From NCBI GenBank assembly GCA_026986655.1, contig JALSOD010000290.1, forward strand, positions 1-6,956: a stretch of DNA of 6,956 nucleotides, read 5' to 3'. The notes beneath the pieces were generated by a model. It saw only the letters and a program-made list of their open reading frames with translations, ran no database searches and was not told the DNA's origin. How positions within the stretch are numbered: the stretch's first letter is position 1; the number at the start of each line of letters is the position of its first letter. The stretch comes from Caldifarciminota bacterium (GTDB taxonomy: Bacteria > Hydrothermota > Hydrothermia > B15-G9 > WFZT01). This document shows positions 1 to 6,382 of this stretch, piece by piece. Position numbers and translations under genes: made by a program.

Positions 1-1
1 A

Positions 2-586
2 CTGGTTGACTTTAAGGATAGTGTAGGAATTGTCGCGGGTTGTGACGCCTCTTTCCCTGATGACAAAACACTTGGAATTTGTGTCAATCTGAAATTCCCG
101 GAGCTTAGAATCATTGAGATTTCCTACGCTTTTTTAGAAACCCATTTCCCATATATCCCTACATTTTTATCATTTAGAGAGTTACCTGCATTGATCCAGG
201 CGTATAGAAATCTCAAGTATGAACCGGATTTAATCTTAATAGACGGTCAGGGAATCGCACATCCCCGTGGGTTGGGGATTGCCTCACATTTCGGTGTAAT
301 AGTTAGAAAACCCACCATTGGGGTTGCAAAATCAAGGCTGTTTGGTACCTACAGGAATGAACCATCAGGGCAAAGGGGCAGTTTTGTTTATTTGAATGGG
401 GAGGATGGAAAGATAATAGGAGCTGTGGTAAGAACCAGGGACAGGGTCAAGCCTGTCTTTGTTTCTCCCGGAAATTTAATAACAGTTCTGGATTCTATCG
501 AGTGGGTCTTAAAGTTTTCAGCAGGATTCCGTCTACCAGAGCCCACAAGAATTGCGGACAAAATCTCCAAAAGTTTAATGAAATAG
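2..586 (+). CDS. nfi: Endonuclease V (deoxyinosine 3' endonuclease), 5'-truncated by the window edge
   Basis: This is the C-terminal 194 residues of endonuclease V, a cytoplasmic DNA repair enzyme that nicks one base 3' of deoxyinosine and other deaminated bases. The frame is open from base 2, so the real start lies outside the window. A TTG at 191 is an internal Leu codon, because conserved family sequence continues upstream of it. Numbering from the first visible codon, the Mg2+-binding catalytic residues are all present: D15 in AGCDASF, E60 in SFRE, D81 in DGQG and H87 in IAHPRG. The base-wedge motif PYIP is at 50-53, and the PTIGVAKS signature follows the active site. Family members are about 220-230 residues, so roughly 25-35 residues are missing. 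It lies 18 bases upstream of the membrane protein gene and may be cotranscribed with it, although the functions are unrelated. Family assignment is firm. Confidence 0.95.
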   Translation: MVDFKDSVGIVAGCDASFPDDKTLGICVNLKFPELRIIEISYAFLETHFPYIPTFLSFRELPALIQAYRNLKYEPDLILIDGQGIAHPRGLGIASHFGVIVRKPTIGVAKSRLFGTYRNEPSGQRGSFVYLNGEDGKIIGAVVRTRDRVKPVFVSPGNLITVLDSIEWVLKFSAGFRLPEPTRIADKISKSLMK

Positions 587-604
587 CATAAAATTTAAAC
601 TTCC

Positions 605-1900
605 ATGTACTATCAGAAAAAAGAGATAAGGATAAGCGTTAAATCACTTGTAACTTTCATTTTATTGGTATTTCTATTTGATGGAATTGTCCGATTTATT
701 GCGGACTATCTCGGTATTTATTTCATCAATGCGTGGAAGGACTTGACCATAATCTTATTTATTGGCCTTATTCTGGCATTGATCTGGTTTGTCCTCCAAA
801 AATTTTCTCTAACTCTCTGGGACATGCTGTTCCTGATAATGGTCATCTATTCTATCCCTATTGGTATAGTTAACCATGGAATTCTGCAAACTGTCTGGGG
901 CATTAAAATCTTTTTTCTGCCTGTCCTCTTTTATATCTTCGCTTTCAACGTAATGAAGCAGAAATTAGATGACAGTGTAGTGAATAAATTCCTATTCCTG
1001 ACAGTAATTCTCGCAATTCCAATAATAATCTTCGGGTATGTACAGTACGTCACTCATTTTTTAATTTTCAAATCAGTGGCTCCAGTGGTGCTCGGAAAAT
1101 TATCATTCATAAAATTATCATATATTTCAACCACACCACGCTCTATCGGGACTTTTAGAAGTCCATTCGCATTTGGGGATTTCAGTTCCTATGTTGTGAT
1201 TTTCAGTTTTGCCATGTTTCTTAGGGCAAGAAAGCCTTCTTCAAAGTTCATTTTTATCCTACTGATTTTCCTCGGATTTCTCGGAATATACATTTCTACA
1301 AGTCGAACGTCAATGCTCGTGGCATTTTACGGTATAACCGCTCTCCTGATTCTCAAATACTTACGGCCATACCCTATGCAGTTGAAACTACTACTCTTTG
1401 CAATAACCATCGCTTTACCAATTCTTGTAATGTTTGTCGCCATCTTTGGACTCGGTAGACATGGAGGGAAACTGTTCTTCCTGTTCTCAACCGAATCCAC
1501 ATTCGCAAGACTTGTCACCTGGTACGATGCCATTGTACAGTACCCGTTTTTCAAAAATCCTCTGACATTCTTATTCGGTTATGGAGCAGGGGCAATAGGG
1601 ACTGCGCAGAGACAGGTTGGTAGTAAATTTTACAATCCGGTTGACAACATCTTCCTCTACTTGCTTATAAATTTTGGTCTCCTGGGTCTTGTTATTTTCT
1701 TGAACGCCCTCCTATGGCCAGTTTCAAGGTTCATAGCGAACATAAAAGACTACGAATTTGGCTGGCAGGACGTGGTGGTCGTTCTCACACTCGGTGTCCT
1801 CTTTGTCGAGGGAATGTATAGAACCTTCTTTGAAGGATTTCCATTGCCATATATCTTCTGGTTTCTGCACTTTTACTTTCGGCTAAGGTTAAAAACATGA
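605..1900 (+). CDS. O-antigen polymerase/ligase-like (Wzy/WaaL) multi-spanning membrane protein
   Basis: This 431-residue protein is very hydrophobic, with about 11-12 predicted membrane segments (roughly 15-33, 46-64, 71-90, 99-115, 127-149, 192-207, 214-230, 233-252, 258-282, 345-368, 388-403 and 410-425). A hydrophilic loop at 283-344 sits before the C-terminal helices, where Wzy and WaaL proteins carry their large periplasmic loop. Family-like features are TFRSPFAFGDFSSY (183-196), STSRTS (231-236), TWYDAI (305-310), FGYGAGAIGT (324-333) and NPVDNIFLYLLINFGLLG (344-361). Such proteins polymerise or transfer lipid-linked polysaccharide repeat units on the periplasmic face of the inner membrane. 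Polymerase and ligase cannot be told apart by sequence here. The stop overlaps the next gene's ATG as ATGA, so the two are probably translationally coupled. No Shine-Dalgarno sequence is visible before the ATG at 605, which leaves the start less certain than the family. Specific substrate unknown. Confidence 0.82.
   Translation: MYYQKKEIRISVKSLVTFILLVFLFDGIVRFIADYLGIYFINAWKDLTIILFIGLILALIWFVLQKFSLTLWDMLFLIMVIYSIPIGIVNHGILQTVWGIKIFFLPVLFYIFAFNVMKQKLDDSVVNKFLFLTVILAIPIIIFGYVQYVTHFLIFKSVAPVVLGKLSFIKLSYISTTPRSIGTFRSPFAFGDFSSYVVIFSFAMFLRARKPSSKFIFILLIFLGFLGIYISTSRTSMLVAFYGITALLILKYLRPYPMQLKLLLFAITIALPILVMFVAIFGLGRHGGKLFFLFSTESTFARLVTWYDAIVQYPFFKNPLTFLFGYGAGAIGTAQRQVGSKFYNPVDNIFLYLLINFGLLGLVIFLNALLWPVSRFIANIKDYEFGWQDVVVVLTLGVLFVEGMYRTFFEGFPLPYIFWFLHFYFRLRLKT
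1884..1889 (+). promoter_or_regulatory. Ribosome binding site of the glycosyltransferase
   Basis: TAAGGT lies 7 bases before the ATG at 1897, inside the last codons of the membrane protein gene. It supports this ATG as the start and fits coupled translation through the ATGA overlap. Confidence 0.55.
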
Positions 1901-2949
1901 TCGTCATCAACGCACGGTTTTTAACCCAAAAATTAACCGGTGTTCAGCGCTTTGCTTTGGAGATCACAAGACAGCTTGTGAATCTGAGAAATGATATTAT
2001 TCTCGTTGCTCCCAAAAACATCATTTACAAAAATGAGGCAAGAGAGCTTAATGTAGAACCCTTTGGCCGGTTCAAGAGACATTTATGGGAGCAAATAGAA
2101 CTTCCCTTATTCTTAAAGAAACATAAGTATCCACTACTCCTCAACTTTGCAAATACCGCTCCCCTACTCTACAGAAACATGATTGTCACAATTCACGACC
2201 TCGCAGTTTACGAGTATCCAGACGCTTTTTCAACACTATTCAGGCTGTGGTATCGCTTTTTACTTCCAAGAATAGCCAGAAGATCAAAAAAAATTCTGAC
2301 CGTGAGCAATTTTTCCAGGGATGAAATTTCGAGGAGATTCGGAATAAGAGGAGAGAAAATTGATGTAATTTACAACGCTGTTTCTACTGGAATATTGTGC
2401 AGGGAGAGGGGATCTCAAAGGGGAAAATTCATCCTCACTGTTTCATCCCACGATCCGAGGAAAAATCTAATAAGACTAATAGAGGCCTTTGAAAATCTCG
2501 AATTAAAAGGTTATAAACTGGTCATTGCAGGTGCACAGTCATCTGTATTCAAATCAGTCAAAATACGCGTGAATTCTGAAAGAATTGATCTTCTTGGACA
2601 CGTTGGAGATGAAAAGCTTTCAGAGTTGTACAGTAGAGCAAGTCTTTTTGTTTACCCGTCTCTATATGAAGGGTTCGGCATTCCCCCCCTTGAGGCCATG
2701 AAGTGTGGATGTCCTGTGGTAGTATCAAATATTCCTCCACACAGAGAAGTATGTGGAGACTCAGCTTTTTATGTTAATCCTAAAGATACTAATGATATAA
2801 AAAGGGGGATTGAAACGGTTCTGAGAGATGATAACCTAAGGCAGGAATTATCCAGAAAGGGTCGTGAGCGTGTGAAGCTCTTTTCATGGCGAAGATCAGC
2901 AGAAAAAGTCAGTAGAATCATAGATGAACTGGTGGATGAAAGTCATTAA
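1897..2949 (+). CDS. GT-B glycosyltransferase, family 4 (glycosyl transferases group 1)
   Basis: This 350-residue protein matches the retaining GT4 family, which transfers a sugar from a nucleotide-sugar donor, usually to a lipid-linked or polysaccharide acceptor at the cytoplasmic face of the membrane. The N-terminal Rossmann half opens with MIVINARFL and TGVQRFALEI (14-23), typical of mannosyltransferase-like members. It continues with IHDLA (99-103) and SNFSRDEI (137-144), the latter at the interdomain region. The C-terminal donor-binding half has SHDPRKNLIRLIEAF (184-198), LLGHV (232-236) and the family-defining EX7E motif, E258 to E266 in YEGFGIPPLEAM. Length is normal and no key residue is missing. 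Overlap with the polymerase-like gene by four bases suggests both act on the same glycan. Donor and acceptor sugars cannot be read from the sequence; mannose-type donors are only a guess. Confidence 0.9.
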   Translation: MIVINARFLTQKLTGVQRFALEITRQLVNLRNDIILVAPKNIIYKNEARELNVEPFGRFKRHLWEQIELPLFLKKHKYPLLLNFANTAPLLYRNMIVTIHDLAVYEYPDAFSTLFRLWYRFLLPRIARRSKKILTVSNFSRDEISRRFGIRGEKIDVIYNAVSTGILCRERGSQRGKFILTVSSHDPRKNLIRLIEAFENLELKGYKLVIAGAQSSVFKSVKIRVNSERIDLLGHVGDEKLSELYSRASLFVYPSLYEGFGIPPLEAMKCGCPVVVSNIPPHREVCGDSAFYVNPKDTNDIKRGIETVLRDDNLRQELSRKGRERVKLFSWRRSAEKVSRIIDELVDESH

Positions 2950-2972
2950 TTTTTAAAAATTTTAAAAATATG

Positions 2973-3023
2973 AGCAAAAGATGAAGGGGGCCCGACTTCG
3001 TCGGGCCCCCTTCATCTTTTGCT
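2973..3023. terminator. Bidirectional intrinsic terminator between convergent genes
   Basis: Bases 2973-2996 are perfectly complementary to 3000-3023: a 24-bp stem with a 3-base TTC loop (or 23 bp with a CTTCG loop). The core is GGGGGCCCGA paired with TCGGGCCCCC, flanked by an A-rich then T-rich tract (AAAAGATGAA / TTCATCTTTT), so an RNA read in either direction has a GC core followed by a U-rich run. On the - strand the run is extended by more T-rich sequence at 2950-2970. It starts 23 bases after the glycosyltransferase stop and ends 11 bases from the cytochrome stop, exactly where two convergent units would share a terminator. Confidence 0.93.
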
Positions 3024-3034
3024 TCTATCAGCTA

Positions 3035-4957
3035 TTACTTCGCCGAAGCGAGCTCTTTTACCATCTTCTCGGCAAGCTCCGGATTGTGAGGTAAGATTGC
3101 CTTTATCTTCTTTAACTTTTTGAGCATTTCCTGATTTTTTACCTTCTTATACTTCACCCTCAACTGGTGAATCTCGGCATAAACCATATTGTACAGATCG
3201 AGCTCCTTCTCGTATTTACTCTCATCAAATGGAATCGAGAAATCTATTCCTTTAACATTCCAGGCATCAGGCTTCGTCAGGAAGGGAGCGAAATCTTCCA
3301 CTTTTCTTCCATCCTTTGGAATTATAGGTGTATGATTTTCAAATCCTGTAAAGGTTATACCATTTTTTGTCGCTTTGACAATGTAGCTTCCGCTGAAAGG
3401 CTTTTTCACATCTTTCATATTCACATAGGTATACCAGGTTGTGGCAATCTGGTCATGTGAACTGTGACACGACTCGCAGCTCCGTCCTTTCCCAATAGCA
3501 TGGGACATTTTATCCATCTGAATCCATGCAAGCATCTTGTTGTTGTATTTCAAACCATTAAAAGTACCGGTGATAATGTACATGTCGTTAATCTGATCTG
3601 GTGTTCTTTTAACAATGAATGATTCGGGCTCGCCAATCTCCGGGTGCCCTTTGACCTTCGTCGGTGGGATGGACCTGACCATCAAACCAGTCGGTTTAAT
3701 ATCTTTTGAAATATTCAAGACAGCCATTGGATAGGGCTTGACAGGGATCCAGACACCTCGTGTAGGGTGTTTGACAAGTAAAGGTTCGCTTCTGACACCA
3801 TAGTACTGCTTGTGTTTTGTAAACACATTGTACATTCCCTCATAAATACCAGGCCCCCAGAAAGTAAACTGGTATGCTCCAACCTTCTGAATGTGACATG
3901 CAGAGCAATCTACATTCTTGTGGGTGCTCGTCTTAACCGCCTCCACAATATCTTTATGGCAATTAGCGCAGGAGGCTCTTGCTTCGGCTGATGCAAGATG
4001 CCCGTAATCGTGATTGTGTTGCTTATGGCAATCGAGGCAGGTAACACCGTTTTTGTTATGAACATCAGTTGGCAACTCCCCCACCGGGAATGCGAATTCC
4101 TGTCTCATGTAACCGGCTCCTCTCCTTCTATCCATTGGTCCAGCATGGCAGATTGTACCTCTGCCACCACCGTAGCAGGACATTGCCTCGGGTTTTTCAA
4201 GAAATTTATGACTCGTAACTGACTTTTTATAGCCAGCGTAATGACAGTCGAGGCAGGATGTGTGACATTTGTTACATCCTCGAGTGGCCGAATTTGCCAT
4301 GTCTTTTGTATAATCTCTCGTACATTCTCCCTTTATTGTCTTGTAATTATCTGCAAACCAGACCCCACAGTTCTGTGGACCAGGAGGAGACTTTGTCCAA
4401 TCCTGGAATGCTCTCTGATACATGGAAAGTGCCATAGAGGTGTGTTTGTAATCATTAACCTCCTCCTCGTGGCACTTTCCACAGGTTTTTTCGGCTATTT
4501 TAATATTAAATGCGAAGGTGGCTGTGTCACGATCATGATAAAAGAGTTGCATGAGTTTTTTGATTCCGTACTTCTCCTTAGCTTCCTTCGTTGGCTTCCT
4601 CATCAACACGGCAAAGCGCTTCTTACCCCGTGGAAGAATTCTATCATAATTTGTAACACTTCGATCGATGTATTGGTACTTGTGATGCTTACCGATAGCC
4701 GCATAGAAGGGTTTAAGCATCCCTTTGTGGGCCTTTTTCATATCCATTGTCTTGTTGTTCCCGAGGTGGCAATCAACGCACGTAGGTTCGCCTGCCATAT
4801 TCACCTCTTCGTCAACTTTTGCAGGATCCATATACATTTGAGGAGCTCCTAATTTCTTTAGAAGCTCCTTATTAGAGTGGCACTTCACACAGGTAGACTT
4901 TGCATTGTAGGCATGTAGAGAAAATGCGACTAGTACCAGCAGAGCTAATCGCTTCAT
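3035..4957 (-). CDS. Exported multiheme cytochrome c (nine CXXCH plus one CX8CH)
   Basis: This 640-residue precursor begins with a Sec signal peptide (MKR, a hydrophobic stretch to about residue 15, cleavage near 16-19). It carries nine canonical heme c sites, CXXCH at 23, 60, 159, 228, 235, 307, 330, 351 and 494. A possible tenth is CX8CH at 261-271. Sites 228 and 235 are separated by only two residues, which usually means stacked hemes. Heme-poor stretches at 65-158, 356-493 and 499-640 suggest extra folded domains. The C-terminus (about 580-640) is Lys/Glu-rich and probably helical. C197 and C212 are not in heme motifs. There is no lipobox or membrane anchor, so it should be periplasmic or secreted and carry electrons in anaerobic respiration. 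I do not recognise a specific family and the electron acceptor is unknown. The ATG at 4957 is chosen over one at 5047 because it has the RBS, the signal peptide and a sigma-54-like promoter just upstream. Confidence 0.93.
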   Translation of the reverse strand: MKRLALLVLVAFSLHAYNAKSTCVKCHSNKELLKKLGAPQMYMDPAKVDEEVNMAGEPTCVDCHLGNNKTMDMKKAHKGMLKPFYAAIGKHHKYQYIDRSVTNYDRILPRGKKRFAVLMRKPTKEAKEKYGIKKLMQLFYHDRDTATFAFNIKIAEKTCGKCHEEEVNDYKHTSMALSMYQRAFQDWTKSPPGPQNCGVWFADNYKTIKGECTRDYTKDMANSATRGCNKCHTSCLDCHYAGYKKSVTSHKFLEKPEAMSCYGGGRGTICHAGPMDRRRGAGYMRQEFAFPVGELPTDVHNKNGVTCLDCHKQHNHDYGHLASAEARASCANCHKDIVEAVKTSTHKNVDCSACHIQKVGAYQFTFWGPGIYEGMYNVFTKHKQYYGVRSEPLLVKHPTRGVWIPVKPYPMAVLNISKDIKPTGLMVRSIPPTKVKGHPEIGEPESFIVKRTPDQINDMYIITGTFNGLKYNNKMLAWIQMDKMSHAIGKGRSCESCHSSHDQIATTWYTYVNMKDVKKPFSGSYIVKATKNGITFTGFENHTPIIPKDGRKVEDFAPFLTKPDAWNVKGIDFSIPFDESKYEKELDLYNMVYAEIHQLRVKYKKVKNQEMLKKLKKIKAILPHNPELAEKMVKELASAK

Positions 4958-4962
4958 AAAAA

Positions 4963-4968
4963 CCTCCT
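4963..4968 (-). promoter_or_regulatory. Strong Shine-Dalgarno of the cytochrome gene
   Basis: On the - strand AGGAGG (within AAAGGAGGTT) stands 5 bases before the ATG at 4957. It decides the start: the in-frame extension back to 5047 would place this site inside the coding region and add 30 residues before an obvious signal peptide. Confidence 0.88.
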
Positions 4969-4985
4969 TTTTTGTCCAAATGCAG

Positions 4986-5001
4986 TGCAAATTTGATTCC
5001 A
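4986..5001 (-). promoter_or_regulatory. Sigma-54 (RpoN) -24/-12 promoter of the cytochrome gene
   Basis: Read on the - strand this is TGGAATC-AAAT-TTGCA. The sigma-54 consensus is TGGCACG-N4-TTGCA: the -24 GG, the -12 TTGCA block and the spacing between them all match, while four bases after the GG (ACG/C positions) are weaker. The predicted transcription start is near 4975, giving a leader of about 18 bases that just includes the Shine-Dalgarno sequence. An intact sigma-54 activator gene ends 80 bases upstream, which makes the match more credible. This is a pattern match by eye, not an experimentally mapped promoter. Confidence 0.72.
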
Positions 5002-5080
5002 GAATAAGATACGCACTGTTGCGGATTAGAGAAGAGGGGATATGCAAAATACACCCGAATGGATAAGTAGGTGTTGGATT

Positions 5081-6382
5081 TTAAGACTTAATAAGACCGT
5101 ACTCCTTCAATTTTCTATATAGTGTGGAACGGTCAATCCCGAGTATTTTGGCAGCCTTTGCCTTGTCACCACCGGTGTAATCGAGAACAGAAATGATGTG
5201 GGACCTAACGATATCATCAAGTCTGAGGCTCTCAGGTGTCTTATCATTAACAGGGAGGATGATATGAATGGGTAAAATCCACTTCTTTCCACGGGATAAA
5301 ATCATTGCCCTTTCTATGATGTTCGAAAGTTCCCTTACATTTCCGGGGTAGTCATAGCTCATCAGTTTGTGAATAGCTTCCTCCGAAATGCCAGAAACTT
5401 CAGGATTTATATACCTAAATTTTTCAACAAAGTGTGATGCAAGTGGTAAAATGTCCTCTTTCCTCTCCCTCAATGGCGGGATGTGGATTCTGAAAACATT
5501 GATTCTATAGTAAAGGTCCTCGCGGAATTTCTTATTCCGTACGAGTTCGTCAATATCCGAATTAGTAGTAGCAATAATTCTAACATCAACACCTGTTGAA
5601 TGGTTATCACCTAATTTGAAGAAAGATTTTTCCTCAATGAATTTCAAAAATTTTGCCTGCATGTTAAGAGGCATTTCTGTTATTTCATCAACAAGGAGTG
5701 TCCCATGATTCGCGAGCTCCACAATCCCTCTTTTGTCCCTGTCGGCGCCTGTAAAGGCCCCTTTTTTGTAGCCAAAAAGTTCGCCTTCAAACAGTGACTC
5801 CTGAATATTTGCACAGTTAAACGAAACAAAAGGCCTCATTTTTCTCCTGCTGTTATCGTGTATAAGTCTGGCAAGCATATTTTTACCAACACCGGTCTCA
5901 CCTGTAAGGAGAACGGTGGAATCTGTCACAGCCACATTCAAGGCAAGATCCACAATCTTTTGCATCTTCATACTTTTGAAGATAAACTGGAAATCATTCC
6001 CGGAACGGCGATCTGTTCTACACGTCAGTTTCATCTCCTCTATCTTTTCCAATTTCAGGATCAAATATGAAGTGTTTACTGGTTTCAGAATGTAATCGTA
6101 CGCCCCCATTTTGATTGCCTTTACGGCCTCATCAACAGTGCCATACCCGGTGAATAGAATGACATGTGTGCCGGGAGAAGATTCAAGTACCCTTTTAAGA
6201 ATATCCATTCCTGTATAACCCGGCATTTTAACATCTGTCAGAACTACATCATACTCATTTGTTCTCAAATGTTCCAACGCAAGGGCAGAATCTGTAAATG
6301 CATCAACCCTGTGATACTTCTTCAAAACACGGGCAAGTGTGTTGCATAAAACCTCATCGTCTTCAATTAACATGACTTTCAT
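5081..6382 (-). CDS. Sigma-54-dependent response regulator (NtrC family: REC, AAA+, Fis-type HTH)
   Basis: This 433-residue regulator has the full NtrC layout. The receiver domain (1-120) has acidic pocket D8-D9, phosphoacceptor D50 in LTDVKMPG, T78 and K100. The AAA+ domain (about 132-365) has Walker A GETGVGKN (161-168), the sigma-54-contacting GAFTGA loop (208-213), Walker B with D232-E233, and FREDLYYR with candidate arginine fingers R287 and R293. A Fis-type helix-turn-helix occupies about 390-430 (GGDKAKAAKILGIDRSTLYR). All key residues are present, so it should be phosphorylated, oligomerise and use ATP to open sigma-54 promoters. The start at 6382 is preferred over an ATG at 6463 because the receiver begins MKVMLIEDD there and a GGAGGA lies 8 bases upstream. 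It overlaps the kinase gene by 20 bases, so the pair is one operon. The likely target is the downstream cytochrome. Confidence 0.95.
   Translation of the reverse strand: MKVMLIEDDEVLCNTLARVLKKYHRVDAFTDSALALEHLRTNEYDVVLTDVKMPGYTGMDILKRVLESSPGTHVILFTGYGTVDEAVKAIKMGAYDYILKPVNTSYLILKLEKIEEMKLTCRTDRRSGNDFQFIFKSMKMQKIVDLALNVAVTDSTVLLTGETGVGKNMLARLIHDNSRRKMRPFVSFNCANIQESLFEGELFGYKKGAFTGADRDKRGIVELANHGTLLVDEITEMPLNMQAKFLKFIEEKSFFKLGDNHSTGVDVRIIATTNSDIDELVRNKKFREDLYYRINVFRIHIPPLRERKEDILPLASHFVEKFRYINPEVSGISEEAIHKLMSYDYPGNVRELSNIIERAMILSRGKKWILPIHIILPVNDKTPESLRLDDIVRSHIISVLDYTGGDKAKAAKILGIDRSTLYRKLKEYGLIKS

Noticed and set aside
191..586. Endonuclease V starting at the TTG at 191.
   Set aside because: Catalytic residues D15 and E60 and the PYIP motif are encoded upstream in the same open frame, so the gene is cut by the window edge rather than starting here.
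2735..2758. Inverted repeat CTCCACA ... TGTGGAG with a 10-base spacer.
   Set aside because: It lies within well-conserved glycosyltransferase coding sequence, with no T-tract and no gene boundary nearby; probably chance.
4212..4372. C197 and C212 of the cytochrome as a further non-canonical heme site.
   Set aside because: C212 is followed by Thr, not His or Lys, so the pair does not form a heme-attachment motif; a disulfide is more plausible.
4241..4852. 203-codon open frame on the + strand, opposite the cytochrome.
   Set aside because: It is a shadow of the cytochrome frame: low-complexity, Cys/Ile/Val-rich translation with no domain, no ribosome binding site, and strong heme-motif evidence for the other strand.
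4430..4890. Several TGGCAC strings on the + strand resembling sigma-54 -24 elements.
   Set aside because: They are the complement of GTGCCA within heme-motif codons of the cytochrome, and none has GC at the proper -12 spacing.
5012..5023. CGCA-CTGT-TGCG dyad close to the cytochrome promoter.
   Set aside because: Only 4-bp arms, and it sits about 11 bases upstream of the -24 element, too near for a usual NtrC-type enhancer.
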